This document shows positions 38,201 through 45,619 of a DNA stretch of 64,000 bases, piece after piece. The translations under genes and the position numbers were made by a program. Source of the DNA: Ruminobacter amylophilus (GTDB taxonomy: Bacteria; Pseudomonadota; Gammaproteobacteria; Enterobacterales; Succinivibrionaceae); NCBI RefSeq assembly GCF_900115655.1, contig NZ_FOXF01000001.1:1-64000 (forward strand), in the 5' to 3' direction. Within the stretch, counting starts at the first letter, position 1. The number at the start of each line of letters is the position of its first letter. Below the pieces are notes generated by a model. It searched no databases and was not told where the DNA came from. It saw nothing but the letters and a program-made list of their open reading frames with translations.

Positions 38201-39045
38201 AAATCAACTACACCTTTACCGGTAATGAAACACAGAGTCAGCAGGAGCTTATCCTGAAAACCATCGCGGCCCAGACGCTGTACACAGGCATTCTTCCTGA
38301 ACAGAAAAAGATGCTTCTGCTTCAGGAAAAGAATTTCTCGCACATGATCAGTCAGTACTATCATTACCTCAAGGAATTCGACAACCGCATTCAGGGCTTC
38401 AGCAGAAGAATTTCCGACGTGGTTACCCAGAATCTGCAGTTTGAGGCTTTTGAATCCTTCAATATTGAACTGGAAACCTGCATCAAGCAGATTGCCAGCT
38501 GGGATCTCATCGAAAGCATTGCCGACAGCTATGAAAACAGATACCGTCTCTCAGGCGACTACGATCTGCCTGATGACGCCTTCATCAATAATCTTGACAA
38601 TCTGGCCGGCAAATTTGTCAACGGTCAGCTGAAGAACGAAGTGAGCGAACTCTTCAACATCGTATTCAAAGTTACCGAAAACGGCAAGGAAAAGACAGCC
38701 AAAACCGCCAAGAACCTTAAGGATCTGAGTTCCAACGGTCTGACCTTCCTGCTTATCTGCGCCCTGTACATCAGTCTTATTCATCTTTCAAGAGAAGGAC
38801 AGGACGTGAACATTCACTGGCCGGTGGACGAAATGAGCAAGCTGTCCAACAAAAACATTCATATTCTGCTTCAGGTTATGAACCGCAACAGAATAGCCAT
38901 GGTATCCGCGGCTCCGGATCTTAGCACGTCAATTGCATCGGAATTCAAGTGCATCTACCGTATAGCCCGCGACGGCGTATACGTAAATGCTGAAGCGGTA
39001 AATCCTATCGGTGAAGCCATTTCACGCAAGCTGCTGGAATCTTAA
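35284..39045 (+). CDS. mksB: MksB-like SMC ATPase
   Basis: Condensin-type SMC protein expected to extrude or bridge DNA with a kleisin and a KITE subunit. The head has Walker A GANGSGKT at residues 43-50; the other head half has LSSNG at 1148-1152 as the degenerate signature and Walker B HWPVDE with Asp1182-Glu1183. Two long coiled coils, rich in Glu, Lys, Arg, Gln and Leu, run at about residues 290-560 and 630-1000, with a likely hinge between. At 1253 residues it is shorter than E. coli MukB (1486), and its first 100 residues follow the MksB layout rather than SMC or MukB. AAGGA precedes the ATG. It is the first gene of a three-gene unit. Confidence 0.8.
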   Translation: MSENYSVQKKTAGLNRLILVNSYIASGNGIYEFDFSRHTQINGANGSGKTSLLNLIPFFYGLEPGRITSISSVRKSFAGFYLPKADSSIIYEYVTHNGTMAHVVVSNASSNQGNTAVSYGFIPSAFNTMDYITQDSINGKFRPKTWMEYRDTLRKNGIKAEKIIYSVDFYRSVIQNIPMGDNAQLRKRYALSGGHCQLRYVGNIVHSIITGNISFDNIKLLLTDILKQEHRTPDLQIREQELTKWCSDTRAFKEISELTPNLQHILELFHVLSTAKEKLLSGYGSLLWYQNENDESLGNLIKQRDEEAESYQNFRQATEEAMTRLRSSKEAAEEKLSRQRKLVETMEEEREKFIDAEADKWREKYHNRSVIEGFIDSKKKQLATLSESYSFIESEYAATKAKLISKNKEDRAPIEAILHKYELEENSQLAEEDRKYQAQRNQIKEQEIQRKHELDLEITAKKNALKTLENEKNMFVVPPEMQQQLDEIDARLETAHGENGALQKTIMESTGKQHQAEAKCNQIALQYVQLQNQLENATARFGDLSRRLSADEGMLTGFLNEYIPEWKKSIGKIIREDLLDRTDLSPKIIDAPAEEIRDPAETAADSTKPEQYIRIDNLRLDIHDVAETQKDNSELEDERRRTGEQCEKLREKLGEMDREQNRLSTEIAECKNEINIARSKLLSEAALNDLNEKKKAVKEYIAQARIARETDISSQISDIQKELKRLEDELRKHHEKYVEMLQNSDTDHLANKSDIESRFDELKQTQMDLLKSIDNEFTTQVSTLNELKKSKLSKQNIDPKLIDKIHEECESYEKELKEINSKTALVSEYELWLSGNGNRISDERNLLTELERKLQGETEILNSKTKQNESTVKDFEKSIRELSDEIKSRENLQKNIRNCVTDLDSEHIVGKPTQIRPALTINSVLSETASGISEYRKAMRGLNDELGLLDSKMSSHRATSIYGMWNEARDLNKINYTFTGNETQSQQELILKTIAAQTLYTGILPEQKKMLLLQEKNFSHMISQYYHYLKEFDNRIQGFSRRISDVVTQNLQFEAFESFNIELETCIKQIASWDLIESIADSYENRYRLSGDYDLPDDAFINNLDNLAGKFVNGQLKNEVSELFNIVFKVTENGKEKTAKTAKNLKDLSSNGLTFLLICALYISLIHLSREGQDVNIHWPVDEMSKLSNKNIHILLQVMNRNRIAMVSAAPDLSTSIASEFKCIYRIARDGVYVNAEAVNPIGEAISRKLLES

Positions 39046-39065
39046 GGTCGGAAAGGAGATTAAAA

Positions 39066-39707
39066 ATGAGTATCAGAAAAACCACCGAAATGCTTCTTTC
39101 AGGTAAATTCGTCTGCGCAGTCACCTCTCCGGAGGCCTTTAACGATCTCAGAAATCCGGAAACCTTCGAAACAGTCAGCAGTCTGCTGCGCCCGCTCAAC
39201 AGAAAAATCAGTCATACCAAGGGAGGCAACGCCTTCTACGCCTCATGGCTCAATCTTGACGACAACAGCGACCGCGACTCCATTTCCAGAGAATTTGAAG
39301 GACTGCGCAATCAGCTGCGTCCGGTCATATCCTTCGTACTGGAACTTATGGACTGCGATCTCAGAGACCATCCGCTGAACGTCGGAGACATTATTTCCGA
39401 AGCGGAAATCGTCACCATTCTGGAAAACAACAATTTCCTTAACGAACGCAATGTGGCTCTGCTGCGACTGCTTACCACCAAGCATGCAAGCGCACCAGTT
39501 CCGACTCAGGTCAAATTCATTTTTGACCACATGAAAAAATTCGGAATCATTGCCGAAACCATTGAGGGAAGCAGACGCTTCCAGTTCACCGGCAAGCTTG
39601 AATATATCTACGAGGTTCTTGAATACATCAACAGCCGTGAACAGATTCTGGAAAAAAATGCCGACGAGCAGCAGTTAGCCGTACAGGGAGACATCTTCAA
39701 TGGCTAG
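39066..39707 (+). CDS. mksE: MksE-like KITE subunit
   Basis: A 213-residue protein between an SMC and a kleisin-like gene, the position of MksE (MukE, JetB, DUF4194). It reads as a predicted winged-helix protein. Conserved-looking parts are LLSGKFVCAVTSPEAFNDL near the start and QVKFIFDHMKKFGIIAETI toward the end. Direct sequence recognition is weak, so the call rests on size, fold impression and context. It ends 8 bp inside the next gene, which implies coupled translation and a protein complex. Confidence 0.7.
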   Translation: MSIRKTTEMLLSGKFVCAVTSPEAFNDLRNPETFETVSSLLRPLNRKISHTKGGNAFYASWLNLDDNSDRDSISREFEGLRNQLRPVISFVLELMDCDLRDHPLNVGDIISEAEIVTILENNNFLNERNVALLRLLTTKHASAPVPTQVKFIFDHMKKFGIIAETIEGSRRFQFTGKLEYIYEVLEYINSREQILEKNADEQQLAVQGDIFNG

Positions 39708-40992
39708 CGGTGTTAATCAGAAGGTCGGCGGTACCGAACTTATAAAAAGATTTCTGAGTTCCCTGAATCAGGGAGCTGAGCTTATAACTGCCGCCTACAG
39801 CGGAAATCTGGAGGAAATTCCGGAGGAACAGAGCAACATCTTCTCCCAGCTCAAGGGACAGAGGGTTCTGATGCAGATTCAGGGCAAGTACAAGCTGAAC
39901 CCGAACCTGACCTCCATGCTGAACTATCTTCTGGCTCACAGCAACTCCCGTCATATTGAGATTGACCTCATATCCCGTCTGAAGACTCTCGACAGAATTA
40001 TTCTGAGCTACCTTGAACACAGACAGGCAGGCGAGGATTCCCTGGCTGAAGAGGTTCTCGGTGACATAGAACAGATGACCTTCGACATAACCTTCACCGC
40101 TCAGGATGCCGTATACAGTCTGGCCAACAGAATTCAGACCCAGTTCGGTTTTGTTCGCAGCATAAAGGACAAGATAACCGAAAACGAAGCCGCCATAAAC
40201 ACGGCAACCAGACTGGTGGACAATTTCACGGCCTTCACCTTCACCCACATGATGGAATTCATCAATCAGGATACCCCCAACAGTCCCCTTTTCGGGATTC
40301 TGTGCAGCGGCCTGCTCAATGAACTCGCCAACTGTCAGAGAGACCTGAACGTGATTCTGATTCAGCTCAGAAACATGCTGGCCACATTCAGAAGTGAAGT
40401 ACATAAAACAAATATTCTCAAGGCTTTCCATGAACACTACAGCAAAAATCCGGACTATCAGCCGAAGAACTACGCCGATTATGAAAAACCGGATGAACTC
40501 TTCATCAGAGCCGCGGACATAGCTCCTGAAGGCTCGGCTCACGCTGACATGAATTCAGACAGCGAAAAGTACAATGAAAGCCTAAGCGTTCTTGTAAGTG
40601 AACTGAACAGAAAGGATGCATCCGTACCTGAAAGAACAGATACACTGGATTCATCAGGAGGTCTTGACGAGGCACCGGAAATCAAATCCGAAGCCATTGT
40701 ACTGGATGACATAACGGAAGATCTCACGGCCCTGTTCCGCAGATGCATCAGCACCGGGCAGCCTGTAAGCGCCACTGAATACCTCCGTGAACATGGACTG
40801 TCCCACATTCCGTCCCACTGGCTTTTTGCCGTTGGTGCCTTCTATGAGGACATGCCTCCTGAAAACCGGAAGTATTTCGAATGCAGTTTCATAGGTCACA
40901 ATCAGTACCATGAAATACTCGGAGAACTCGGTGAAAATCAGATAGGTGATAAAATACTCGAGGATATCGTAATCAGTACCAGAGGATTATAA
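39700..40992 (+). CDS. mksF: MksF-like kleisin subunit
   Basis: A 430-residue protein that is mostly helical through residue 250, followed by an acidic linker (about 270-345) and a compact C-terminal domain, the plan expected of a kleisin that bridges the two SMC heads. It overlaps mksE by 8 bp. I see no nuclease motif in it. No MksG or JetD (TOPRIM-like nuclease) gene follows, so this is the nuclease-free, chromosome-type arrangement. No terminator separates it from the next gene 106 bp away. Confidence 0.65.
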   Translation: MASGVNQKVGGTELIKRFLSSLNQGAELITAAYSGNLEEIPEEQSNIFSQLKGQRVLMQIQGKYKLNPNLTSMLNYLLAHSNSRHIEIDLISRLKTLDRIILSYLEHRQAGEDSLAEEVLGDIEQMTFDITFTAQDAVYSLANRIQTQFGFVRSIKDKITENEAAINTATRLVDNFTAFTFTHMMEFINQDTPNSPLFGILCSGLLNELANCQRDLNVILIQLRNMLATFRSEVHKTNILKAFHEHYSKNPDYQPKNYADYEKPDELFIRAADIAPEGSAHADMNSDSEKYNESLSVLVSELNRKDASVPERTDTLDSSGGLDEAPEIKSEAIVLDDITEDLTALFRRCISTGQPVSATEYLREHGLSHIPSHWLFAVGAFYEDMPPENRKYFECSFIGHNQYHEILGELGENQIGDKILEDIVISTRGL

Positions 40993-41098
40993 ATATCCGT
41001 TATGAGAACTCAGGATAAGACTGCAAAACTGAAGCCATAAAAACAATAAGAAACATAATTCACGAGAATCAAACTTAAAGGAAACATGAACAGACAAA

Positions 41099-43243
41099 AT
41101 GACTATGACTAATGAGATAAATAAGAAGATGACGGTTCAGTCCGGCTTTAAAACAATCGGAAGCCAGCTGTGCACCGCTTTTGCCACTTTTTTTGCGTCC
41201 ACCGCCATTGGCATGGCCATCCTTGCCATCGGTCGAAAAATATTTCTGGAAACCTTCGGACCTACGGCCATCCAGCAGATATCCGAACTGGAAAAAATTA
41301 CCTTCATTCAGACATCACTGCTTTTTGATGCCAAATTCTCATCAACCATATTTCTGCCGGTTCTCATATCAGGCATACTGCTTTTCATTCCACGCCTGAA
41401 AAAATACTACCCGAAGACCACCTGCATATTCAGCTACGCGGGCATCATGCTGGTATTGGGACTAACCGTTGTACAGCATTACTACTACGACACCTACAAA
41501 CAGGCCATCAACACCTTTATCTTCTCTCTTTTCAAAGAAGATCCAGGTGCAGTGCTGTTCACCATCATCAAGGATTATCCGGTGCTTCCGGCTCTGTTTC
41601 TAATAATTCTGTTTCTTCTGGTTTACTATCCTGTTTTCAAGTACGTCACCGCATTTTTCAACTGGGTATTCAACGGTATTTTCCGGAAACTCGATAAAAC
41701 CGGAATCGTACTGTTTCTGATCCTTCAGGTTTTTCTAACCGTATTCATTCTAAGAGGTTCCCTCACAACCTTCCCTCTCCGTCAGGACAATCTGAATGTG
41801 TCGAGAAATACGATTATAAACATAGCCACAGGTAACGGTCCTGCTCATTTCTACTGGGCATACAAGTGGCACAAGAAGGAAGGACAGAAGCCGTTCGTAA
41901 GTGCCCGGGATCTGGTCATGAGTTACCTGAACAACGGCATGGAAACTACCACTGACAATCTTACCGCACCGCTTACCGTAAAAATTCCGGAAAACGAATT
42001 TCTGGATAAAAACAAGCCTGACGTGGTTGTTGCCATTATGGAAAGCATGAGTACCCACATGCTGCTTCTTGACAATCCTAGGATTGGAGTTGACGTCTAC
42101 GGCAGTTTCAGACAGCATGCCGAAAGTGATTTTCTGTTCCTTAACTTTCTGTCTGAAGGCAACGGTACGTCAGATACTCTGATGAGACTCTTTACCGGAG
42201 CTCCGGACATGAACCTGTCCACCTCCTCAAACTATGACAAGAAGTTTTTCCTGAACACTGTAAGACCGTTCAGAGAACACGGCTATCACGTAATATTCAT
42301 CACCAGCGGCCGCAGCTCCTGGAGAAATATCGGCAACTTTCTTACCGCCCAGGGCGTGGATGAAATCATTGACGAAAACGGCATTCGCGAATTATTCCCT
42401 GAAGCCACCTCCGGAACATGGGGCATCGATGACGAATACCTGTTCAAAACTGCCTACAGAACACTCACCAGAAAGCACGACAAGCCACTGCTGATATTCA
42501 TGCTGACCATTACCAACCACCCTCCGTACAGAGTGCCTGATAATGTAACTCCGCAGACGATCCCTCTTCCGAAGGAAATTCTGCAGAGATTCCCGTATGA
42601 CAATACCGAAACCATCTTTGCGACATTCAGATATGCCAACAATTCGCTCGGCAATTTCATTTCCGAGGTAAAGAATAATCCCCGGATGGCTGAAAAGACC
42701 TTTATTGCCGCTACCGGCGACCACAATTTAAGAGGCATCGGCTACAGCAACAGAGTTGACGAGGTTATTCTAGGTCACAGTGTGCCTTTCTATATCTATA
42801 TGCCGAAGGCTTACCAGAAGGCGACAGGTGTAAGCTATGACTATCACAGATTCGGTTCACACAAGGATGTAATGAGTACCCTTGCAAAACATGCGCTTTC
42901 AGGAGGGAAGATGCTGACTACCGGCTGTGACATGCTTAGCGATACCGATATATGCAACTACCCGTTCAGCTATAATGATGAGGTGGGAATCTACAAGAAA
43001 AACTCAAGCTATATGATAAGAAACAGTAACTCTGAAGAATACATAGCCTGCTTCATCAGAAATCCTGAAATCAGCTATAAGAACGTTCTGCTGAACACGC
43101 CGAGAATTACCGGACTTCAGGCGGATCCTTCAAAATTCAGTAATACGGAAGAACTGTGCAACGATATCGAAAGTTACGATCAGCTGGTTCATGATATCTA
43201 TCATTACAACATTACTCTGAAGGACAGAGAAATCTCCCGGTAA
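41099..43243 (+). CDS. LTA synthase-like phosphoglycerol transferase (membrane sulfatase fold)
   Basis: Alkaline-phosphatase superfamily enzyme with about five N-terminal membrane segments (residues 20-240) and a periplasmic catalytic domain. The metal and nucleophile set is visible: Glu315 in AIMESMSTH, the probable nucleophile Thr357 in GNGTSDTLMR, and Asp541-His542 in AATGDHN. In Gram-negative bacteria such enzymes move phosphoglycerol or phosphoethanolamine onto envelope glycans such as osmoregulated glucans. The substrate here is unknown. A possible eight-codon frame (41086-41112) overlaps the start and sits closer to the AAAGGA, so the start could also be one of the next ATGs. Confidence 0.85.
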   Translation: MTMTNEINKKMTVQSGFKTIGSQLCTAFATFFASTAIGMAILAIGRKIFLETFGPTAIQQISELEKITFIQTSLLFDAKFSSTIFLPVLISGILLFIPRLKKYYPKTTCIFSYAGIMLVLGLTVVQHYYYDTYKQAINTFIFSLFKEDPGAVLFTIIKDYPVLPALFLIILFLLVYYPVFKYVTAFFNWVFNGIFRKLDKTGIVLFLILQVFLTVFILRGSLTTFPLRQDNLNVSRNTIINIATGNGPAHFYWAYKWHKKEGQKPFVSARDLVMSYLNNGMETTTDNLTAPLTVKIPENEFLDKNKPDVVVAIMESMSTHMLLLDNPRIGVDVYGSFRQHAESDFLFLNFLSEGNGTSDTLMRLFTGAPDMNLSTSSNYDKKFFLNTVRPFREHGYHVIFITSGRSSWRNIGNFLTAQGVDEIIDENGIRELFPEATSGTWGIDDEYLFKTAYRTLTRKHDKPLLIFMLTITNHPPYRVPDNVTPQTIPLPKEILQRFPYDNTETIFATFRYANNSLGNFISEVKNNPRMAEKTFIAATGDHNLRGIGYSNRVDEVILGHSVPFYIYMPKAYQKATGVSYDYHRFGSHKDVMSTLAKHALSGGKMLTTGCDMLSDTDICNYPFSYNDEVGIYKKNSSYMIRNSNSEEYIACFIRNPEISYKNVLLNTPRITGLQADPSKFSNTEELCNDIESYDQLVHDIYHYNITLKDREISR

Positions 43244-43274
43244 AAATTATATCTTCATTTCATCTGTATAGTGT

Positions 43275-43313
43275 AAAGAGCTCCTGCCGGTTAACGGACA
43301 GGAGCTCTTTTTG
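43275..43313 (+). terminator. Terminator of the LTA synthase-like gene
   Basis: AAAGAGCTCCTG (43275-43286) pairs perfectly with CAGGAGCTCTTT (43299-43310), followed by further T. Confidence 0.85.
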
Positions 43314-43326
43314 ATGGTAATTAACA

Positions 43327-43950
43327 CTAGAACAATATAATTACACCGAAAAGCAGAACAGTAACAAATAAACCATCAACAGCTGAAACAATGTATGCTG
43401 CTATTCCAGGCGGCTCTATTGTTACATATTCTCCTTTTGCAAGACGTCTAATCAATAACTCTACTGATATAAAACGCCAGAGGCAGTAAAACTTGAAAAA
43501 CACCATTACAAATACAAACATAGCGCAGGCAATTAGTATTAATAGTGTCGCATTAAGAGACAGGCCTTGCCATAAAACAGATTTTTCCGTAATACACAGT
43601 TCAATGATCAAAGTAAAAAAGCTCATAACCAGCAGAACCCTGAATATTTTTTCAAGACCTTTAACCATTTTAACGTGATGCGGTAAATTAACACTTTCAA
43701 AGAGATCTCTGACTTTTTCAGCAACAGGAAAAGAAAACATAATCAGTACTATAAGCAGTACATTGCCTATAACCACGCTAAAACCTGTATTTCTAAAAAC
43801 AATGGGAAGCAGAATGTATGCACTAATCAGTGATGTTATTTTCGATAAACTATTTAAAACTTCCTGAAACGCAGTATTTACCGACTTACCTCACTCAGGA
43901 CAAAATTTGACAGGCACACTTATTTCTGAATTACAGAAAGGACAATTCAT
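43327..43950 (-). pseudogene. Zinc-ribbon membrane protein interrupted by an in-frame TGA
   Basis: The true start is the ATG at 43950, ten bases after AGGAG on the minus strand. It encodes a zinc ribbon MNCPFCNSEI then VKFCPE, and the next codon is TGA (43891-43893), followed in the same frame by GK. A CPxC pair is expected there, so TGA replaces the fourth zinc-ligand Cys (TGC or TGT). The frame then stays open for 187 codons with four hydrophobic segments. The simplest reading is a recent nonsense mutation. Readthrough or selenocysteine is possible but I see no clear SECIS hairpin. A GTG at 43776 could start a shorter membrane protein. Function is unknown. Confidence 0.7.
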
Positions 43951-44031
43951 AAAACACACACTCCTAATCAGGGGAGCAAACAGAAAGTTCTCACCGCGAA
44001 AAAATACATGACAAATCGTCACACGACACAT

Positions 44032-44064
44032 AAAAAGCCTCAGAATAACGGATATTCTGAGGCT
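44032..44064 (-). terminator. Terminator of the LacI-type gene
   Basis: AGCCTCAGAATA (44036-44047) pairs perfectly with TATTCTGAGGCT (44053-44064). On the minus strand TTTTTA follows. Confidence 0.85.
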
Positions 44065-44093
44065 CTACAGATTATATAAGAAAATTTCTAAAG

Positions 44094-45227
44094 TTATTTT
44101 TTCTTCTGCTTCTTAACCTTGCTTTCTCTTACAACCGCTTCGTCATAAGGAGCAACAGAATCACGAACGATGAGGTCAGGAATAAACTTGAGATCCTCTC
44201 TGGTAAATTCAACCACTTCATGAAGATCGAACTTCTTTTCGTAACTCTTGTTTGTTTCCTTTTCCTTGCGTTCTTCATATTCTTCACGCTCTCTTGCATA
44301 AAGAACATTCAGAGCAAGCTTTGCCGCTGTCTCACCTACTTCTTCAATCGGATAACGGACGGTGGTAAGTTTCGGCTTGATGTAGTTGGTGATAAGGTTG
44401 TTATCAAAACCGATGGCACTCACTTCCTCCGGAACACTGATATTGTTCTCGGTAAGAGCACTGACAGCACCTACTGCCATGGCATCGTTATAAGCAACGA
44501 ATGCGGTAAATCCGACATCTCTCATCAGCAGAGATTCAATGGCATTGTGACCGCCGTTTTCGTCCGGGAATGCAAGACTTACGAGATCATTGTCGAACTC
44601 AATGCCTGCATTGTTCAGGGCACGATGATAACCGTCCATACGGTCTTTGGCATCCTGATTGTTAACTTCATCGGAAGCGATGTACGCAATTCGCTTGTGT
44701 CCCTGCTTGATAAGGTGGTTTACGGCTGTTTCCATGCCGGAGCTGATATCAACCCATACGCATCTGTCTTCTAAAGTAGGAACAAGACGGTTAACAAAAA
44801 CGATAGGAACATCAGAACGGGCAATTTCAATCAGTTCCTGATCACTCAAAGCCTTTGAATGAACGACAAGTGCATCGCAGCGTCTCAGAAGAAGAGCCTC
44901 GATACTGTTCTTTTCACGATCATGTTCATGCTTGCCTGACATTACGATAACGAACTTGTTGGCAGGCAGAATCACATTTTCAATACCGCGCATCATCTGG
45001 GCAAAGAAAGGACCGCCGCACAGGTCACCTACGAGCACACCTATGCAGTTTGATTTCTTGTTTACCAGAGCCTGAGCGAAGCTGTTAGGCTGAAAGTTGA
45101 GATCTTCCATAGCCTTCATTACTGCTTCAACCTTGTCAGGTGAAACTTTTAATGATTTGTTTATAACTCTTGATACTGTTGATATGGACACGTTAGCTAA
45201 ACGAGAAACATCTTTTATTGTAGCCAT
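44094..45227 (-). CDS. LacI/GalR-family transcriptional regulator
   Basis: The N-terminal helix-turn-helix reads MATIKDVSRLANVSISTVSR with the hinge helix PNSFAQALV, then a periplasmic-binding-protein-like sensor domain (IGVLVGDLCGGPFF, FVAYNDAMAVGA, VPEEVSAIGFDNN). The closest relatives by eye are GalR and GalS. The C-terminal part carries a charged insertion, YAREREEYEERKEKETNKSY, not usual in the family, and a Lys-rich tail. No sugar operon is next to it, so the effector is unknown. A perfect inverted repeat 14 bp before the ATG suggests autoregulation. Confidence 0.92.
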   Translation of the reverse strand: MATIKDVSRLANVSISTVSRVINKSLKVSPDKVEAVMKAMEDLNFQPNSFAQALVNKKSNCIGVLVGDLCGGPFFAQMMRGIENVILPANKFVIVMSGKHEHDREKNSIEALLLRRCDALVVHSKALSDQELIEIARSDVPIVFVNRLVPTLEDRCVWVDISSGMETAVNHLIKQGHKRIAYIASDEVNNQDAKDRMDGYHRALNNAGIEFDNDLVSLAFPDENGGHNAIESLLMRDVGFTAFVAYNDAMAVGAVSALTENNISVPEEVSAIGFDNNLITNYIKPKLTTVRYPIEEVGETAAKLALNVLYAREREEYEERKEKETNKSYEKKFDLHEVVEFTREDLKFIPDLIVRDSVAPYDEAVVRESKVKKQKKK

Positions 45228-45241
45228 ACATCACCTAAAAA

Positions 45242-45260
45242 GTTAACCTTAGAGGTTAAC
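45242..45260 (-). promoter_or_regulatory. Probable autoregulatory operator of the LacI-type gene
   Basis: GTTAACC-TTAGA-GGTTAAC is a perfect 7-bp inverted repeat with a 5-bp centre, placed just upstream of the ribosome site. LacI-family proteins bind such palindromes. The binding is inferred. Confidence 0.55.
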
Positions 45261-45619
45261 ATGCGTACTAATCAAAATTAAAAACCTAAACCCAATTATA
45301 CTATAATGATTATAGTAGAAAATTAATGAAATGCGACAAATATTGCAGGTAGATCTGAAATATTTCAAAATATCTTGACCGATTGCCTATTTTTTAATAT
45401 TAAAACAACATAAAATATACAAATGTTACTCTAAAAAGACTTTTTAACTGATAATAACCAGCTTTTTCCGAAAATAATCAGCATATTTTTAATTCATGAT
45501 ATTCCGGCCTAAATAGGTTTTTCACTATCAGTTTTCGTCATCAGATAACGGCCGAATACAAATTCTTCAGCCGTCATGCGAAACAGAAAAAATACTTTGA
45601 AAACGGCGGAAAAGTACCG
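45261..45619. other. Spacer upstream of the LacI-type gene
   Basis: A second palindrome, CTATAATgATTATAG, lies at 45301-45315 and includes a TATAAT-like -10 in each direction. The rest is AT-rich and I see no gene. Confidence 0.4.

Noticed and set aside
35284-39045. MukB rather than MksB
   Set aside because: The protein is over 200 residues shorter than MukB, its head sequence differs, and mukF/mukE-like order and smtA are lacking.
39697-40542. Open frame of 281 codons on the minus strand inside mksF
   Set aside because: It is antisense to a well-supported coupled gene, has no ribosome site and no family features.
35284-40992. A full Wadjet (JetABCD) defence system
   Set aside because: The fourth, nuclease component (JetD/MksG) is absent on either side, the gene order differs, and the SMC start resembles MksB more than JetC.
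43891-43893. Firm call of selenocysteine at the TGA
   Set aside because: The sequence after the TGA gives no convincing SECIS stem, and sel genes are not in the window, so a nonsense mutation is simpler.
44220-44774. Open frame of 184 codons antisense to the LacI-type gene
   Set aside because: No start signal or motif, and the opposite strand encodes a complete regulator.
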